Notes under the pieces: model-generated
Seen by the model: only the letters and a program-made list of their open reading frames with translations
Told to the model about the DNA's origin: nothing
The model's database searches: none
Part shown: in pieces, positions 25,974 through 35,467 of the stretch
Layout of the letters: the number at the start of each line of letters is the position of its first letter
How positions within the stretch are numbered: the stretch's first letter is position 1
Made by a program: the position numbers and the translations under genes
Assembly (NCBI GenBank): GCA_015296085.1
Contig: DVDT01000040.1
Coordinates: 62,001-126,000, forward strand
DNA length: 64,000 nt
From: Trichormus sp. M33_DOE_039
GTDB taxonomy: Bacteria > Cyanobacteriota > Cyanobacteriia > Cyanobacteriales > Nostocaceae
Direction of reading: 5' to 3'

Positions 25974-26829
25974 GCTTGAACATCAAAGTATTCTCCCTGA
26001 TGTTAGAAAATACTCCAGACATCTAAATCTTTCGCGGGTTATAGTTATATTAATTTTCTCAATGCAAATCAACTGCGTCTTTCACGGTGGTAAAGTCACC
26101 ATCTGCTGCTCAAGCTTGGACTCCAGAATTTTTAATAATATCTGCGATCGCTACCTTTGGATGATTTGACAGCCCAATCGACGGTAGCATCCAGATCAGA
26201 TAGCACCTAGGCATTCGAAAGTTGGTGATGTCGCTTTTTGGGATAATCTGCGCTACTCAACATTATGCGTTGGCGTAACCCGCCGCAGGCATCGCAAACA
26301 CGACATGATCGTAGCTAAACATAATAGTGTGACACCAATTGGAGTCACATACGGCTACGGAACTGAGGAATAATTAACCACTCATAGTGCTGATTTGATT
26401 GCTTATAGGCTTTCAGTATTTTCATCTAATTTACGGTAACTTTATATTTAACCAGTAATTTTTATGTCATAATTTTCCGTATATTTTAAGTATAAAAATA
26501 TTTAGTTACTTGTCACAGACATTTAAATTCAATCATTTTATGTTAAAAACCAACATTTAATTACCGTACGCATAAAATAAGCTGACAAAACTTTATAACC
26601 TAAAAAGCAGGAATCATAATGTCAAATCATGCTCCTGAAATGTCTGATATTATCTGTATTTTCTATTTTATTATGTCTATTTATTCTAAAGAGAATACAT
26701 GGCGTTCGGAGACCTAGTAAATTTATGATTTTGTAACCATAATATTCAAATCAACTATTCTAATTTTTGAGTAAAAAAATAACTTAACAACTAATACTTG
26801 AAAATCACCAAATAACAAAAAAAACAAAT
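25974..26829. other. 856-bp non-coding, decayed region
   Basis: Holds the HAD-hydrolase remnant at 26293-26412 and, just before it, a copy of a dispersed Nostoc-type palindromic sequence (GCGTTGGCGTAACCCGCCGC near 26269). The remainder up to the glycosyltransferase gene is AT-rich with no recognised feature. Confidence 0.5.
26293..26412 (+). pseudogene. 3' remnant of a HAD-family phosphatase gene
   Basis: The plus-strand frame reads RKHDMIVAKHNSVTPIGVTY then GYGTEE, the motif-IV region of phosphoglycolate-phosphatase-like HAD hydrolases (normally G-D-R-x-H-D-I-x-G-A-K). A TAA at 26371 follows where a family member would continue E-L. The upstream part of the gene is absent. Confidence 0.6.
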
Positions 26830-28455
26830 ATGTTAAATATAACTACCAAAGAAAATCATAAAGATAAAATTACTAAACATTTACCTCCTAATTGGCTAAG
26901 ATTGTTAATGATTATATTGCTCGTCTTAGCTATATTCTTCCGATGCGTTAATGTTGAGAAAAAACTTTACTGGCATGATGAAGCATACACATCATTAAGA
27001 ATCTCTGGATATACTAAATCAGAATTGGTTAATGAAGTTTTTAATGGCAATATCATGCCTATAGAATCTCTCAAAAAATTTCAACGCACCAATTCAGAAA
27101 CTGGATTAATAGATACAATTAATTCTTTAGCTGTAGACGATGCTCAACATCCTCCACTTTATTATGTGATACTGAAACTATGGATGCAAATTTTTGGTGA
27201 TTCAGTTGCTAGTGCCAGAAGTTTATCAATCATTATCAGTTTATTGTCCTTACCTTGCATTTATTGGTTATGTTTAGAATTATTTGATTCACCCATAACT
27301 GCTTGGATGAGCGTCGCTTTAATGAGTGTCTCACCCTTTCATGTTTTGTATGCCCAAGAAGCAAGGCAGTTTTGTTTATGGATTTTCATCACATTATTAA
27401 GTAGTGCAGTTTTACTAAGAGCTATAAGAACTGGTAGTAGAAAAATTTGGTCTTTTTATGCTTTAACAGTAGCATTGGGATTATATACATTTTTGTTCTC
27501 TCTATTAGTATCTACGTCCCACGGCATTTATGTTTTAATTAGAGAAAAGTTTCGATTCACAAAACAATTTAAATCTTATTTAGTGGCGACTACTATCGGT
27601 TGTATATCTTTTATACCTTGGATTTTAATTATTATTAATAATTTATCTGTAATTGACAAGTCAACAGCTACGGCACAGCTAAAACAGTCTTTATCAGTTT
27701 TGGTCTCAACCTGGACTAGAAATATTGGCTATTTATTTGGTGATTTCTGGGTATACGAGCAATTTTTACCAGATTGGAACTTATCACTGTTGCGCTTGGG
27801 TAGATTTTTAGTACCTTTGTTTTTGATATTAGTAGTATATTCATTCATATTTCTTTATCGTCGAACATCATTAAGAATATGGTTATTTGTGTTTCTTTTG
27901 AGTGGTGTATCTGCCCTAGGTCTTATATTACCTGATGTGATACTTGGAGGTAAGTTAAGCATTCGTCCTAGATATGTAATTCCATGTTATCTAGGTATTC
28001 AATTATCTATTGCTTATTTATTGGCAACTCAAATCATTGCTTCTCAGGAAATAGTTCGCAAATTTTGGAAATCAGTATTAGTTCTGTTAATTTCTATTGG
28101 TATCGTATCCTGTGTCGTTAGCTCTCAAGCGGATGGATGGTGGATTAAAGGTAGAAACACCAATATACAAATAGCTCGCATTATCAATAAATCAGCAAAC
28201 CCGCTTTTAGTTAGCAATACCTATTCCCTAAATATCGGCAACTTAATGTCTCTCAGCCATCTGCTCAATGATAAAGTCCACATACAACTAGGATTGGATA
28301 CAGATCCGACTCTACCTAAGATTGCTGATGGATTTAGTGACATATTTTTGTATAGTCCATCCCCTGAATTAAAATCTGGACTGGAGAAAGAATACAAATT
28401 AGATACCGTTTACAAAGCTGGTAAACTATCACGCTTAGAAAAGAAAGTCGAATGA
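26830..28455 (+). CDS. GT-C glycosyltransferase, family 39/ArnT-like
   Basis: A 541-aa polytopic membrane protein with about ten to twelve hydrophobic segments. After the first helix comes YWHDEAYTS (D50, E51), the periplasmic Asp-Glu motif of GT-C enzymes that use polyprenyl-phosphate sugars. A DDAQHPPLYY motif follows near residue 115, another hallmark of the PMT/ArnT-like family (DxxxHPPLY). It probably transfers a sugar from a lipid carrier to a protein, lipid or exopolysaccharide on the outer face of the membrane. Composition is unusually AT-rich compared with neighbouring purH, so horizontal acquisition is possible. No operon partners. Confidence 0.85.
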   Translation: MLNITTKENHKDKITKHLPPNWLRLLMIILLVLAIFFRCVNVEKKLYWHDEAYTSLRISGYTKSELVNEVFNGNIMPIESLKKFQRTNSETGLIDTINSLAVDDAQHPPLYYVILKLWMQIFGDSVASARSLSIIISLLSLPCIYWLCLELFDSPITAWMSVALMSVSPFHVLYAQEARQFCLWIFITLLSSAVLLRAIRTGSRKIWSFYALTVALGLYTFLFSLLVSTSHGIYVLIREKFRFTKQFKSYLVATTIGCISFIPWILIIINNLSVIDKSTATAQLKQSLSVLVSTWTRNIGYLFGDFWVYEQFLPDWNLSLLRLGRFLVPLFLILVVYSFIFLYRRTSLRIWLFVFLLSGVSALGLILPDVILGGKLSIRPRYVIPCYLGIQLSIAYLLATQIIASQEIVRKFWKSVLVLLISIGIVSCVVSSQADGWWIKGRNTNIQIARIINKSANPLLVSNTYSLNIGNLMSLSHLLNDKVHIQLGLDTDPTLPKIADGFSDIFLYSPSPELKSGLEKEYKLDTVYKAGKLSRLEKKVE

Positions 28456-28820
28456 AGTTTCCCTGTCCGCTAGAATCGAACCCAGCAGCGAGGCGATTTG
28501 CACAGATATCAACAATATACAATCACTAGGGGAAACCGGCCATTTCGAGAAGCGATCCGCCTCTGGAGATTGCACCTTTTAATTTTACTGGTGCGATCGC
28601 TCTTTCTCTTTCTTAGCAAAATATTGCAATTTATTGTCAATGATGCTAATGTCTCAAGAACTTTAGCAACACTTGAAAATACATCATTTACGATATCCCC
28701 ATTTTTTCATAAATTTCCCTTGTTCAGACAGACGCTCAACGCACAATTATTCCTCATGGTCTTGAAGTGAGCCAAGGGTTATGTAAAAATTGTGGTCTTT
28801 GGCATCTGAGGAATTGAGAG
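28456..28820. other. 365-bp intergenic region
   Basis: Contains one HIP1-like site near 28594. I examined the frames here, including a 90-residue plus-strand frame, and recognise nothing. A tRNA T-loop-like sequence on the minus strand near 28465 lacks the rest of a tRNA. Confidence 0.5.
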
Positions 28821-30359
28821 ATGGCGCGTCTAGCACTGCTGAGTGTATCTAACAAAAATGGTTTAATTGACCTAGCCCGTAGCTTGGTGGAAGAATTTGA
28901 ATTTGATTTAATCAGCAGTGGGGGAACAGCCCAAGCCCTCAAAGATGCGGGAATACCTGTGACAAAGGTTTCTGAATACACTGGTTCACCAGAGATTTTA
29001 GGTGGACGAGTCAAAACGCTACATCCCCGGATTCATGGCGGAATTTTAGCCCGGCGGGATGTACCCCAAGATGTGAAAGATTTGGAAAATAACCAAATTC
29101 GCCCGATTGATTTGGTGGTGGTAAATCTTTATCCCTTTGAGGCGACTATTGCTAAACCAGGGGTGACTCTGGCAGAAGCTGTTGAAAATATTGATATTGG
29201 CGGCCCAGCAATGTTAAGGGCTGCATCCAAAAATTTCGCTCATTTGACGGTGTTATGTGATCCGGCGCAGTATGACGAGTATTTACAGGAATTACGACAA
29301 AATAATGGCGAATCTTCCTTAGAATTTCGCCAAAAAGCGGCTTTAAAAGGATTTTTGCATACTGCTAGTTACGACCAAGCGATCGCCTCTTATCTCAGTC
29401 AGCAATCTCAGGAATCCTTACCCCAACAATACACTCTCAACGGTACAGAATTACAATCTCTGCGTTATGGCGAGAACCCCCATCAAAAAGCGGCTTGGTA
29501 TCAAATTGGCAATACAGCTAGCGGGTGGGCTGCGGCGACGAAATTGCAAGGAAAAGAACTCAGCTACAATAACTTAGTGGACTTAGAAGCCGCCCGCCGT
29601 ATTATTGCTGAGTTTCCAGATACCCCGGCTGCTACTATCATCAAACATACCAATCCCTGCGGCACAGCCTTAGGCAATACTGTGGTGGAAGCTTACCAAA
29701 AGGCTTTCAATGCTGATTCTACTTCGGCTTTTGGTGGGATTGTCGCTCTCAACCGTTCCATAGATGCAGCTACCGCCACCGAATTAACTAAGACATTTCT
29801 AGAATGTGTCGTTGCACCTGATTGTGATGCAGAAGCCCAAAAAATTCTCTCCAAAAAATCCAATGTTCGGGTTTTGACTTTAGCAGATTTGAATAGTGGC
29901 CCGAAAACTCTGGTCAAACAAATTGCTGGTGGGTTCTTGGTACAAGCTGCGGATGATGTCATAGCTGATGCTAGTCAATGGCAAGTTGTCACTGACCGTC
30001 AACCCACCGCCGATGAGTTAGCGGAATTACTATTTGCTTGGAAGGTTTGCAAACACGTTAAATCTAATGCCATTGTCATCACACGCGATCGCACTACTCT
30101 AGGTGTCGGTGCGGGACAAATGAACCGCGTTGGTTCAACAAAAATCGCCCTCGAACAAGCTGGAGACAAAGCTAACGGTGCAATTCTCGCCAGCGATGGA
30201 TTTTTCCCATTTGATGATTCTGTCAGAACAGCCGCCGCCGCAGGTATTACTGCGATCGTCCAACCAGGGGGAAGCTTACGTGACCAAGATTCGATTAAAG
30301 CCGCGAATGAACTGGGTTTGGTGATGGTGTTGACTGGTGTACGTCACTTTCTACACTAA
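28821..30359 (+). CDS. purH: bifunctional AICAR formyltransferase/IMP cyclohydrolase
   Basis: A 512-aa full-length PurH, catalysing the last two steps of de novo IMP synthesis in the cytosol. The N-terminal MGS-like cyclohydrolase domain starts LALLSVSNKNGLIDLARSLV and carries ISSGGTAQAL and GGRVKTLHPRIHGGIL. The C-terminal transformylase domain has the catalytic K275-H276 in IIKHTNPCG, plus KSNAIV and GAGQMNRVGS. All conserved blocks are present and in order. The ATG at 28821 matches the family N-terminus; a GAATTGAGAG stretch upstream provides a weak ribosome-binding site. Appears monocistronic. Confidence 0.97.
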   Translation: MARLALLSVSNKNGLIDLARSLVEEFEFDLISSGGTAQALKDAGIPVTKVSEYTGSPEILGGRVKTLHPRIHGGILARRDVPQDVKDLENNQIRPIDLVVVNLYPFEATIAKPGVTLAEAVENIDIGGPAMLRAASKNFAHLTVLCDPAQYDEYLQELRQNNGESSLEFRQKAALKGFLHTASYDQAIASYLSQQSQESLPQQYTLNGTELQSLRYGENPHQKAAWYQIGNTASGWAAATKLQGKELSYNNLVDLEAARRIIAEFPDTPAATIIKHTNPCGTALGNTVVEAYQKAFNADSTSAFGGIVALNRSIDAATATELTKTFLECVVAPDCDAEAQKILSKKSNVRVLTLADLNSGPKTLVKQIAGGFLVQAADDVIADASQWQVVTDRQPTADELAELLFAWKVCKHVKSNAIVITRDRTTLGVGAGQMNRVGSTKIALEQAGDKANGAILASDGFFPFDDSVRTAAAAGITAIVQPGGSLRDQDSIKAANELGLVMVLTGVRHFLH

Positions 30360-30504
30360 TGGGCATGGGCTATAGGGCATTGTCTTTTTTTCTTCTTGCT
30401 CATCTCTGCTCCTAGTTCCTCATCCTTTCTATCAAAATGGTGCAGTTTATAAAGTGTCACTTATAATACTAGCTTTTGTTTCCAAGCAGTGTTATTCTCT
30501 AGGA

Positions 30505-30579
30505 GTGTGTGAGGAGCAAGTTGAAAATGAAGAGCGTTTGGAGTGGAAACACGGTCACACTTCCAGACGCTTTTTAATT
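30505..30579 (+). ncRNA. putative small RNA, copy 1 of 3, with anti-Yfr1-core motif and terminator hairpin
   Basis: Begins GTGTGTGAGGAGCAAGTTGA and ends with a stem (AGCGTTTGGA pairing with TCCAGACGCT, one wobble) followed by TTTTT. Bases 30507-30516 are complementary to 10 of the 11 bases of the published Yfr1 core ACUCCUCACAC. TATTCT at 30493-30498 could be a -10 box, and AAAGTGTCAC at 30451 lies 54 bp upstream of the assumed start, as in copy 3. A 15-codon frame (ATG at 30527 to TAA) overlaps the hairpin. Confidence 0.5.
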
Positions 30580-30649
30580 GGTCATACTTTTTATCGCTAA
30601 CAATGTTGTGAATGATACTAAATTGTGTTCATAACTTGAATTGGTATTG

Positions 30650-33600
30650 CTATTTTTGACCGTAATTAGGTACGAGGTTGGAAATTACGGTTGCTAATTC
30701 TAATGGGTCTACAGGCTTAGTCAGATGTCTTTGAAAGCCTGCAGAGATAATTTTTTGAAAGTTACTCTCGCCAGCAAAAGCAGTTAAGGCGATCGCAGGT
30801 AATTTTGTGTCTGATGCTACTTCGGAGGCTCTAACTTGCTGAATTAGCATATAGCCATCTGTTTCTGGCATGCCAATATCACTTAATAGTAAGTCTGGTT
30901 TAGTTTGGGCGATCGCTTCCAGTGCTGCACTAGCGGAATTTACCGCCTGAACTTCCACTCCGTACTGTTCTAGGATAAAAGTTAGTAATTCTAAGGTATC
31001 AGCATCATCATCCACCACCACTATCCGCAAACCTTGAATATTGGGGATAGTTTCCGGTAAAACATAGTCTTCATATACCTGAAATGTCGCAATCAGCGGT
31101 AGTTGCACTGTAAAAGTTGCACCTAAGCCTTCTCCTCGGCTTGTTACCTGTACAGAACCACCGTGGAGTTCTACAAGATGACGCACAATTGCTAATCCTA
31201 ATCCTAATCCGCCAAATTTTCTGGTTGTCACTTCATCAGCTTGGCGAAAGCGTTCAAACACATAAGGTAGAAAGTTGGGGCTAATACCTTTTCCTGTATC
31301 GCTGACCTGAATTTGAGCCAAAGATCCCACTCTCTCTAGCCTCACTTCTACCCGACCACCTTCTGGTGTAAACTTCACGGCATTAGTGAGTAGATTCCAA
31401 ACTACTTGTTGTAAACGGTTGGGGTCGCCTTCTACTTTGCACGCCTTAGCTGTGAGCTTAGTTTGGATTTGAATTGCTTTGGACTCAGCTGCTATATGCA
31501 CAGTTTCTAGTGCGCTTTCAATGGTATTCACCAAGTCAACTGTACAAATATTCAAACTCAGCTTGCCACGTAAAATCCGCGAAACGTCGAGTAAATCTTC
31601 AATCAACCGCGCTTGTAGTTTGGCATTGCGCTCGATGACCTCTAATGCTTGATTGATCTTGATTTTGTCCATCTTGCGAGTCTTGAGGAGTTTCGCCCAA
31701 CCCAGAATCGGATTGAGTGGCGATCGCAACTCATGAGAAACTATTGCCAAAAAATCGTCTTTCATGCGGTTGGCTTGTTCTAATTCTATCCGGGCTGTAC
31801 GTTCCCGTTCCCAAGCCTCTGCTCGTTCTTCAATTGCCAGTTTTTGGTCGTGAATATCGGTACAAGAACCAAACCATTTTAATATTTGACCATTTTCACC
31901 TCTTAAGGGAATTGCTCGGCCCAAATGCCAACGGTATTCTCCATCTACACGACGCAAACGGTACTCAATATCATAGTCTTTGCCAGTTTGCAGGCAATCA
32001 TACCAATGTTCTATGGTACGTTGCACATCATCTGGATGTAAAATCTCTAACCATCCTTCACCTTGGGCTTGTTCTAAAGTTTCTCCTGTATAGTCGTACC
32101 AGCGTTGATTGAAATACTCATGATAGCCATCTGGCTGTGTAATCCAAAACATTTGCGGCGTGGTGTTCGCCATTGTGCGAAACATCAATTCGCTTTGTTG
32201 TAGTGCGGCTTGTGCTTTTTTGCGCTCAGTTAAATCTAGAATGAAGCACACCCATCTCAATGGGCTAAATGTGAGCCGCGCCGCACCCAACATAATCGGG
32301 ACACGAGAACCATCTTTACGGATATACTCTTTTTCAAAGGGAATGCAAACTCCGGATATCGATACTTCCTCTACCTTGGCTTGATCAATTTTGTTGTATT
32401 CCGGTGGAGTCATGTCTTGCCAGTTGAGGTTTCCAGCTAAAACATCTTCTTGGGTATAACCAACCATTTGCAAAAAGGCATCATTGGCGAAGGTAATTTT
32501 TTCTGACTCTGCCTCAATAATGCCGATGATGCTCGATTGTAATAACTGTCTGAGTCGAGCCTCACTTTGGCGTAACGCTTCTTCTACTTGTTTGCGTTCG
32601 CTAATATCAATATTCACCCCTACTATTCGTAAGGCCTGACCTGCATCATCATAGAAAATTCTGGCTCTTGACTGAAGCCAGTGGATACTGCCATCTTGCC
32701 AAATAATCCGAAAATCAGTGAAATATTCGCTTTCAGTTTGAGTTATGCAACGGTGTAATTCTGCTTCTGCGTTCACTAAATCATCTGGATGAACAAATTT
32801 TGCCCATTCCTGATAAGTACCGCCAAATTTACCAGGGTTTAAACCATAGATGGCTTCTAATTCTTTTGACCAAACATTGACATTAGCTGGTACTTCAAAG
32901 TAAAAACTGCCCATTTTTGCCGATTTTTGCGCTAAATCAAGCCATTCCTGTTTTTGTTGCAGCAGAGACATCAACTTTTGTCGTTCAGCTTCCGCTTGTT
33001 GGCGTTCAGTAACATCCAGAAATGCACCAATTACACCTCGGACATTACCATCTGTGTCACGCAAAGGGGTAGCTTTGCCGTAAATATAGCGGATATCATT
33101 CTCACTAAAGACAAATTCAAATTCTGCTTCCACCTCCTGTCCCGTTAAACCTGCTTGCTGCATTGCCAACTCATTCAGTTGAATATCTTGACCATTTTTT
33201 TGGATTTTAAACGGAAAGGGGTATTCTCCACTGGCAGGAGTTGCCGTCATCACAGAACCTATTGGCATTCGCATCATTTCGTAAGCAGTCCGGTTGGCAC
33301 TCATGTAATGACACTGGGGATCGTGGGCAATCCACACAGAGACGGGGACTGTCTCCATGATAGTTTCTAGTTCTTCTGCCCGCGCTTTGGCGATCGCTTC
33401 ACTGTGTCGCAGTGCTGCCTCTATCTGCTTCCGTTCCGTAATGTCTATATTAACGGTGACTGCATTAATAATCGCTCCGGTGGCATCACAAATGGGTATG
33501 GCAGAACTGAGAATAGTTTTGCGATCGCCGTCAAAGGTTTCAATATCAATCTCATCCTCAAGATTTGCTTCACCTGTAGTTAGGGTACGGGCAAGTGTCC

Positions 33601-34567
33601 ACTCATGAGCAGCAACGGGTTTGCCTGTGTTCGTCCACCATCCTTTGTATTCATGATATTGACTGGTATTATCCAGCAATGGCGCGTTTTCTCCCCAAAT
33701 TGCTTTGATGGCGGGATTAAGTTCTAACAGCTGCCCCTTGGCATCAGAAATGATTACTCCAACTGGTAGCAGATCGAGGATAGCACGCAGGCTTTGACGT
33801 TCTAGATCGTGCTTTGCCTGTTCTTGTGCTGAAATCTCTTCCGACTGCTTGCGCTCTGTAATGTCGGTGAGTATGGCGATCGCACCAGACAATTCCCCCT
33901 GATGATTGAGTATGGGACTAATAGAAATAATTACCCAAAGTTCGGATTGATCTTGACGTTGTAAACGTAGGTCGAATTGCTGTTTTGTTTGTGGATCTTT
34001 ATTTTGCTGTTGTTCTAGCCATTGCTCAATCTTGATGCCAGCTTGATGGTTGATGAAGTCAAAAATTTGGCGATCGCTGATTTGTTCTATACTGTAACCT
34101 AGCATTTGAGCTAGCCGAGGATTGACATATTCTGTCTCTCCCTGAGTATCAAATATCCAAACACCTTCATGGTTAGTCTCTAACATCTGACGATAGCTCA
34201 CTTTCAGCGTTGTCAGTTTGGCATCAGATATTTGTCTTGCAGTATGTAATTGTGAATTTAGTGAACTAATTAATAGTGCTGTGGAGCTAAAAACAATTAA
34301 ATTTAGTCCGCTAGTCCAGTTCAAGAGTGCTAAGGAGTGTAATGGCACACTGAAAAAGTAATCTTTTGCTAAAGTACTGAAGACTGTAGCTATAAGACCC
34401 GGAACTATTCCACCATACCAACTACTAAAAACTACAGCTGCCAAAAAAAGTGGTGTAACTTCTATTTTGAAAAATCCTTCCAGCATTAAGCTTATTAGCA
34501 GCGTCAAGAATACCGACACTATAGAAATAAAGGAACGCTGCAAATGGGTGCGCTGGATTCTTGACAT
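30650..34567 (-). CDS. membrane-anchored multi-PAS hybrid histidine kinase
   Basis: A 1305-aa sensor kinase. Residues ~10-105 form four hydrophobic segments of the KdpD-like DUF4118 type. Then about six PAS/PAC modules follow (starting near 125, 258, 385, 530, 665 and 785), the fourth and sixth of the PAS_3 kind (W-x-x-x-I-H/V-P-D-D). The HisKA phospho-acceptor is H945 in SHELRSPLN. The HATPase has the N, G1 (DTGKGI) and G2 (GLGLGLAI) boxes, and a C-terminal receiver carries D1230 in LLLSDIGMPE. It signals from the cytosolic side, and no cognate DNA-binding regulator is adjacent. The gene is bracketed by copies of the putative small RNA. ATG at 34567 has AGGA ten bases upstream. Confidence 0.92.
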   Translation of the reverse strand: MSRIQRTHLQRSFISIVSVFLTLLISLMLEGFFKIEVTPLFLAAVVFSSWYGGIVPGLIATVFSTLAKDYFFSVPLHSLALLNWTSGLNLIVFSSTALLISSLNSQLHTARQISDAKLTTLKVSYRQMLETNHEGVWIFDTQGETEYVNPRLAQMLGYSIEQISDRQIFDFINHQAGIKIEQWLEQQQNKDPQTKQQFDLRLQRQDQSELWVIISISPILNHQGELSGAIAILTDITERKQSEEISAQEQAKHDLERQSLRAILDLLPVGVIISDAKGQLLELNPAIKAIWGENAPLLDNTSQYHEYKGWWTNTGKPVAAHEWTLARTLTTGEANLEDEIDIETFDGDRKTILSSAIPICDATGAIINAVTVNIDITERKQIEAALRHSEAIAKARAEELETIMETVPVSVWIAHDPQCHYMSANRTAYEMMRMPIGSVMTATPASGEYPFPFKIQKNGQDIQLNELAMQQAGLTGQEVEAEFEFVFSENDIRYIYGKATPLRDTDGNVRGVIGAFLDVTERQQAEAERQKLMSLLQQKQEWLDLAQKSAKMGSFYFEVPANVNVWSKELEAIYGLNPGKFGGTYQEWAKFVHPDDLVNAEAELHRCITQTESEYFTDFRIIWQDGSIHWLQSRARIFYDDAGQALRIVGVNIDISERKQVEEALRQSEARLRQLLQSSIIGIIEAESEKITFANDAFLQMVGYTQEDVLAGNLNWQDMTPPEYNKIDQAKVEEVSISGVCIPFEKEYIRKDGSRVPIMLGAARLTFSPLRWVCFILDLTERKKAQAALQQSELMFRTMANTTPQMFWITQPDGYHEYFNQRWYDYTGETLEQAQGEGWLEILHPDDVQRTIEHWYDCLQTGKDYDIEYRLRRVDGEYRWHLGRAIPLRGENGQILKWFGSCTDIHDQKLAIEERAEAWERERTARIELEQANRMKDDFLAIVSHELRSPLNPILGWAKLLKTRKMDKIKINQALEVIERNAKLQARLIEDLLDVSRILRGKLSLNICTVDLVNTIESALETVHIAAESKAIQIQTKLTAKACKVEGDPNRLQQVVWNLLTNAVKFTPEGGRVEVRLERVGSLAQIQVSDTGKGISPNFLPYVFERFRQADEVTTRKFGGLGLGLAIVRHLVELHGGSVQVTSRGEGLGATFTVQLPLIATFQVYEDYVLPETIPNIQGLRIVVVDDDADTLELLTFILEQYGVEVQAVNSASAALEAIAQTKPDLLLSDIGMPETDGYMLIQQVRASEVASDTKLPAIALTAFAGESNFQKIISAGFQRHLTKPVDPLELATVISNLVPNYGQK

Positions 34568-34933
34568 ATTGGATTAATCCTGGTGCAGTAACCTTGCCAA
34601 TCTTGGATTTTGGATGTTGCGGAGTCTTCCTGTGATGGCTTCTCTTTGCTATGCAACTCTACCGCTAACGAGACGCTGCGAGTAGCTTGCTTCCCCACAG
34701 GGGTAGACAAAATCCAAAGTTATTTTACCTGTGTATGCGACATAAAACTTTTTTCCACAATGAGTAACAGTCTGTGGGTATATTTTGAAGGTGTTAACTT
34801 TAGTCTTCCTCTACATTGTAATTGCTTGAGGTAAAAATTAAAAAAATTAAAAACTTGATCCCTAATATTAAGTTTATGTGAAGAGTCAAATCAAATACTT
34901 GTCATTTCCCCAGACAAGTGATGACTTTTATTT

Positions 34934-35008
34934 GTGTGTGAGGAGTAAGTTGAAATAAAAAAACGCCTGGGGTGGAAACACGGTCACACTCCCAGGCGTT
35001 TTTTAATG
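34934..35008 (+). ncRNA. putative small RNA, copy 2 of 3
   Basis: GTGTGTGAGGAGTAAGTTGA start; the 11 bases at 34936-34946 are the exact reverse complement of the Yfr1 core. The stem AACGCCTGGG pairs with CCCAGGCGTT. Relative to copy 3 (AGCGTCTGGG/CCCAGACGCT) two base pairs differ by compensatory changes, strong evidence for a conserved RNA stem. A T-run follows. In this copy a TAA replaces the start codon of the short frame present in copies 1 and 3. Confidence 0.5.
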
Positions 35009-35094
35009 AGGTAGTAAAACAGTATTATTTGTACAGTTAAGAAAGTGTCACACCTTAGATTTACCTGATTAAAAATAGATGGTATTCTCTAGTT

Positions 35095-35169
35095 GTGTGT
35101 GAGGAGCAAGTTGAAATTGAAAAGCGTCTGGGGTGGAAACACGGCAACACTCCCAGACGCTTTTTAATT
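35095..35169 (+). ncRNA. putative small RNA, copy 3 of 3
   Basis: GTGTGTGAGGAGCAAGTTGA start, stem AGCGTCTGGG/CCCAGACGCT, then TTTTT. The upstream TATTCTCTAG matches copy 1, and AAAGTGTCAC lies 53 bp before the assumed start as in copy 1. It sits only 86 bp after copy 2. Confidence 0.5.
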
Positions 35170-35467
35170 GTGTAGAAATATTTGGGGTAGTGATATAGCT
35201 TAGGGATTCTCACATCGAGAATCTGCCTTTTGCGTCTCTCCGGTCGCCGAAGGTAGAAGGCAATCCCCATAAGTAAATGAAGGGGATTTAATTAGGTCTT
35301 CTTTTTTGATCGCGCTTGCGCGTCTCGTTGCCGTAAGGCTTCTCGTAGAGTAAAAAATTATTTGACTTTTTTCATAAATGAATTTGAAAGCTTCAAACCC
35401 TCTTGTTAGAGCGAAGAATTATTTTGTATAACCTCTCTTGTCCTCTGCCTTGCCCTGGGGAAAATTT

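Larger units (their letters stand above)
34568..35467. other. 900-bp intergenic region holding two small-RNA-like repeats
   Basis: Upstream of the hybrid kinase. Contains dispersed Nostoc-type repeat fragments (GAGACGCTGCGAGTAGCTTG near 34671; CGCTTGCGCGTCTCGTTGCC near 35312) and small-RNA copies 2 and 3. No protein gene is supported. Confidence 0.6.

Noticed and set aside
26221-26290. Possible TauD-like fragment (GDVAFWDN) before the HAD remnant
   Set aside because: Only eight residues, and the continuation is a dispersed palindromic repeat; too short to call.
28458-28500. tRNA-like T-arm (GGGTTCGATTC) on the minus strand
   Set aside because: No anticodon arm, D-arm or matching 5' acceptor strand within 100 bp; at best a tRNA fragment.
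28498-28770. 90-aa plus-strand ORF between the glycosyltransferase and purH
   Set aside because: Biased composition, no start context and no recognisable motif; likely chance in AT-rich DNA.
34934-35169. Minus-strand reading of the repeats as Yfr1 itself
   Set aside because: ACTCCTCACAC would lie after the hairpin with no 3' terminator, opposite to Yfr1 architecture; copies 1 and 3 also have a mismatch in the core. The plus-strand reading has promoter-like and terminator-like ends.
35061-35270. 69-aa minus-strand ORF
   Set aside because: Runs through small-RNA copy 3 and dispersed repeats; no motif.
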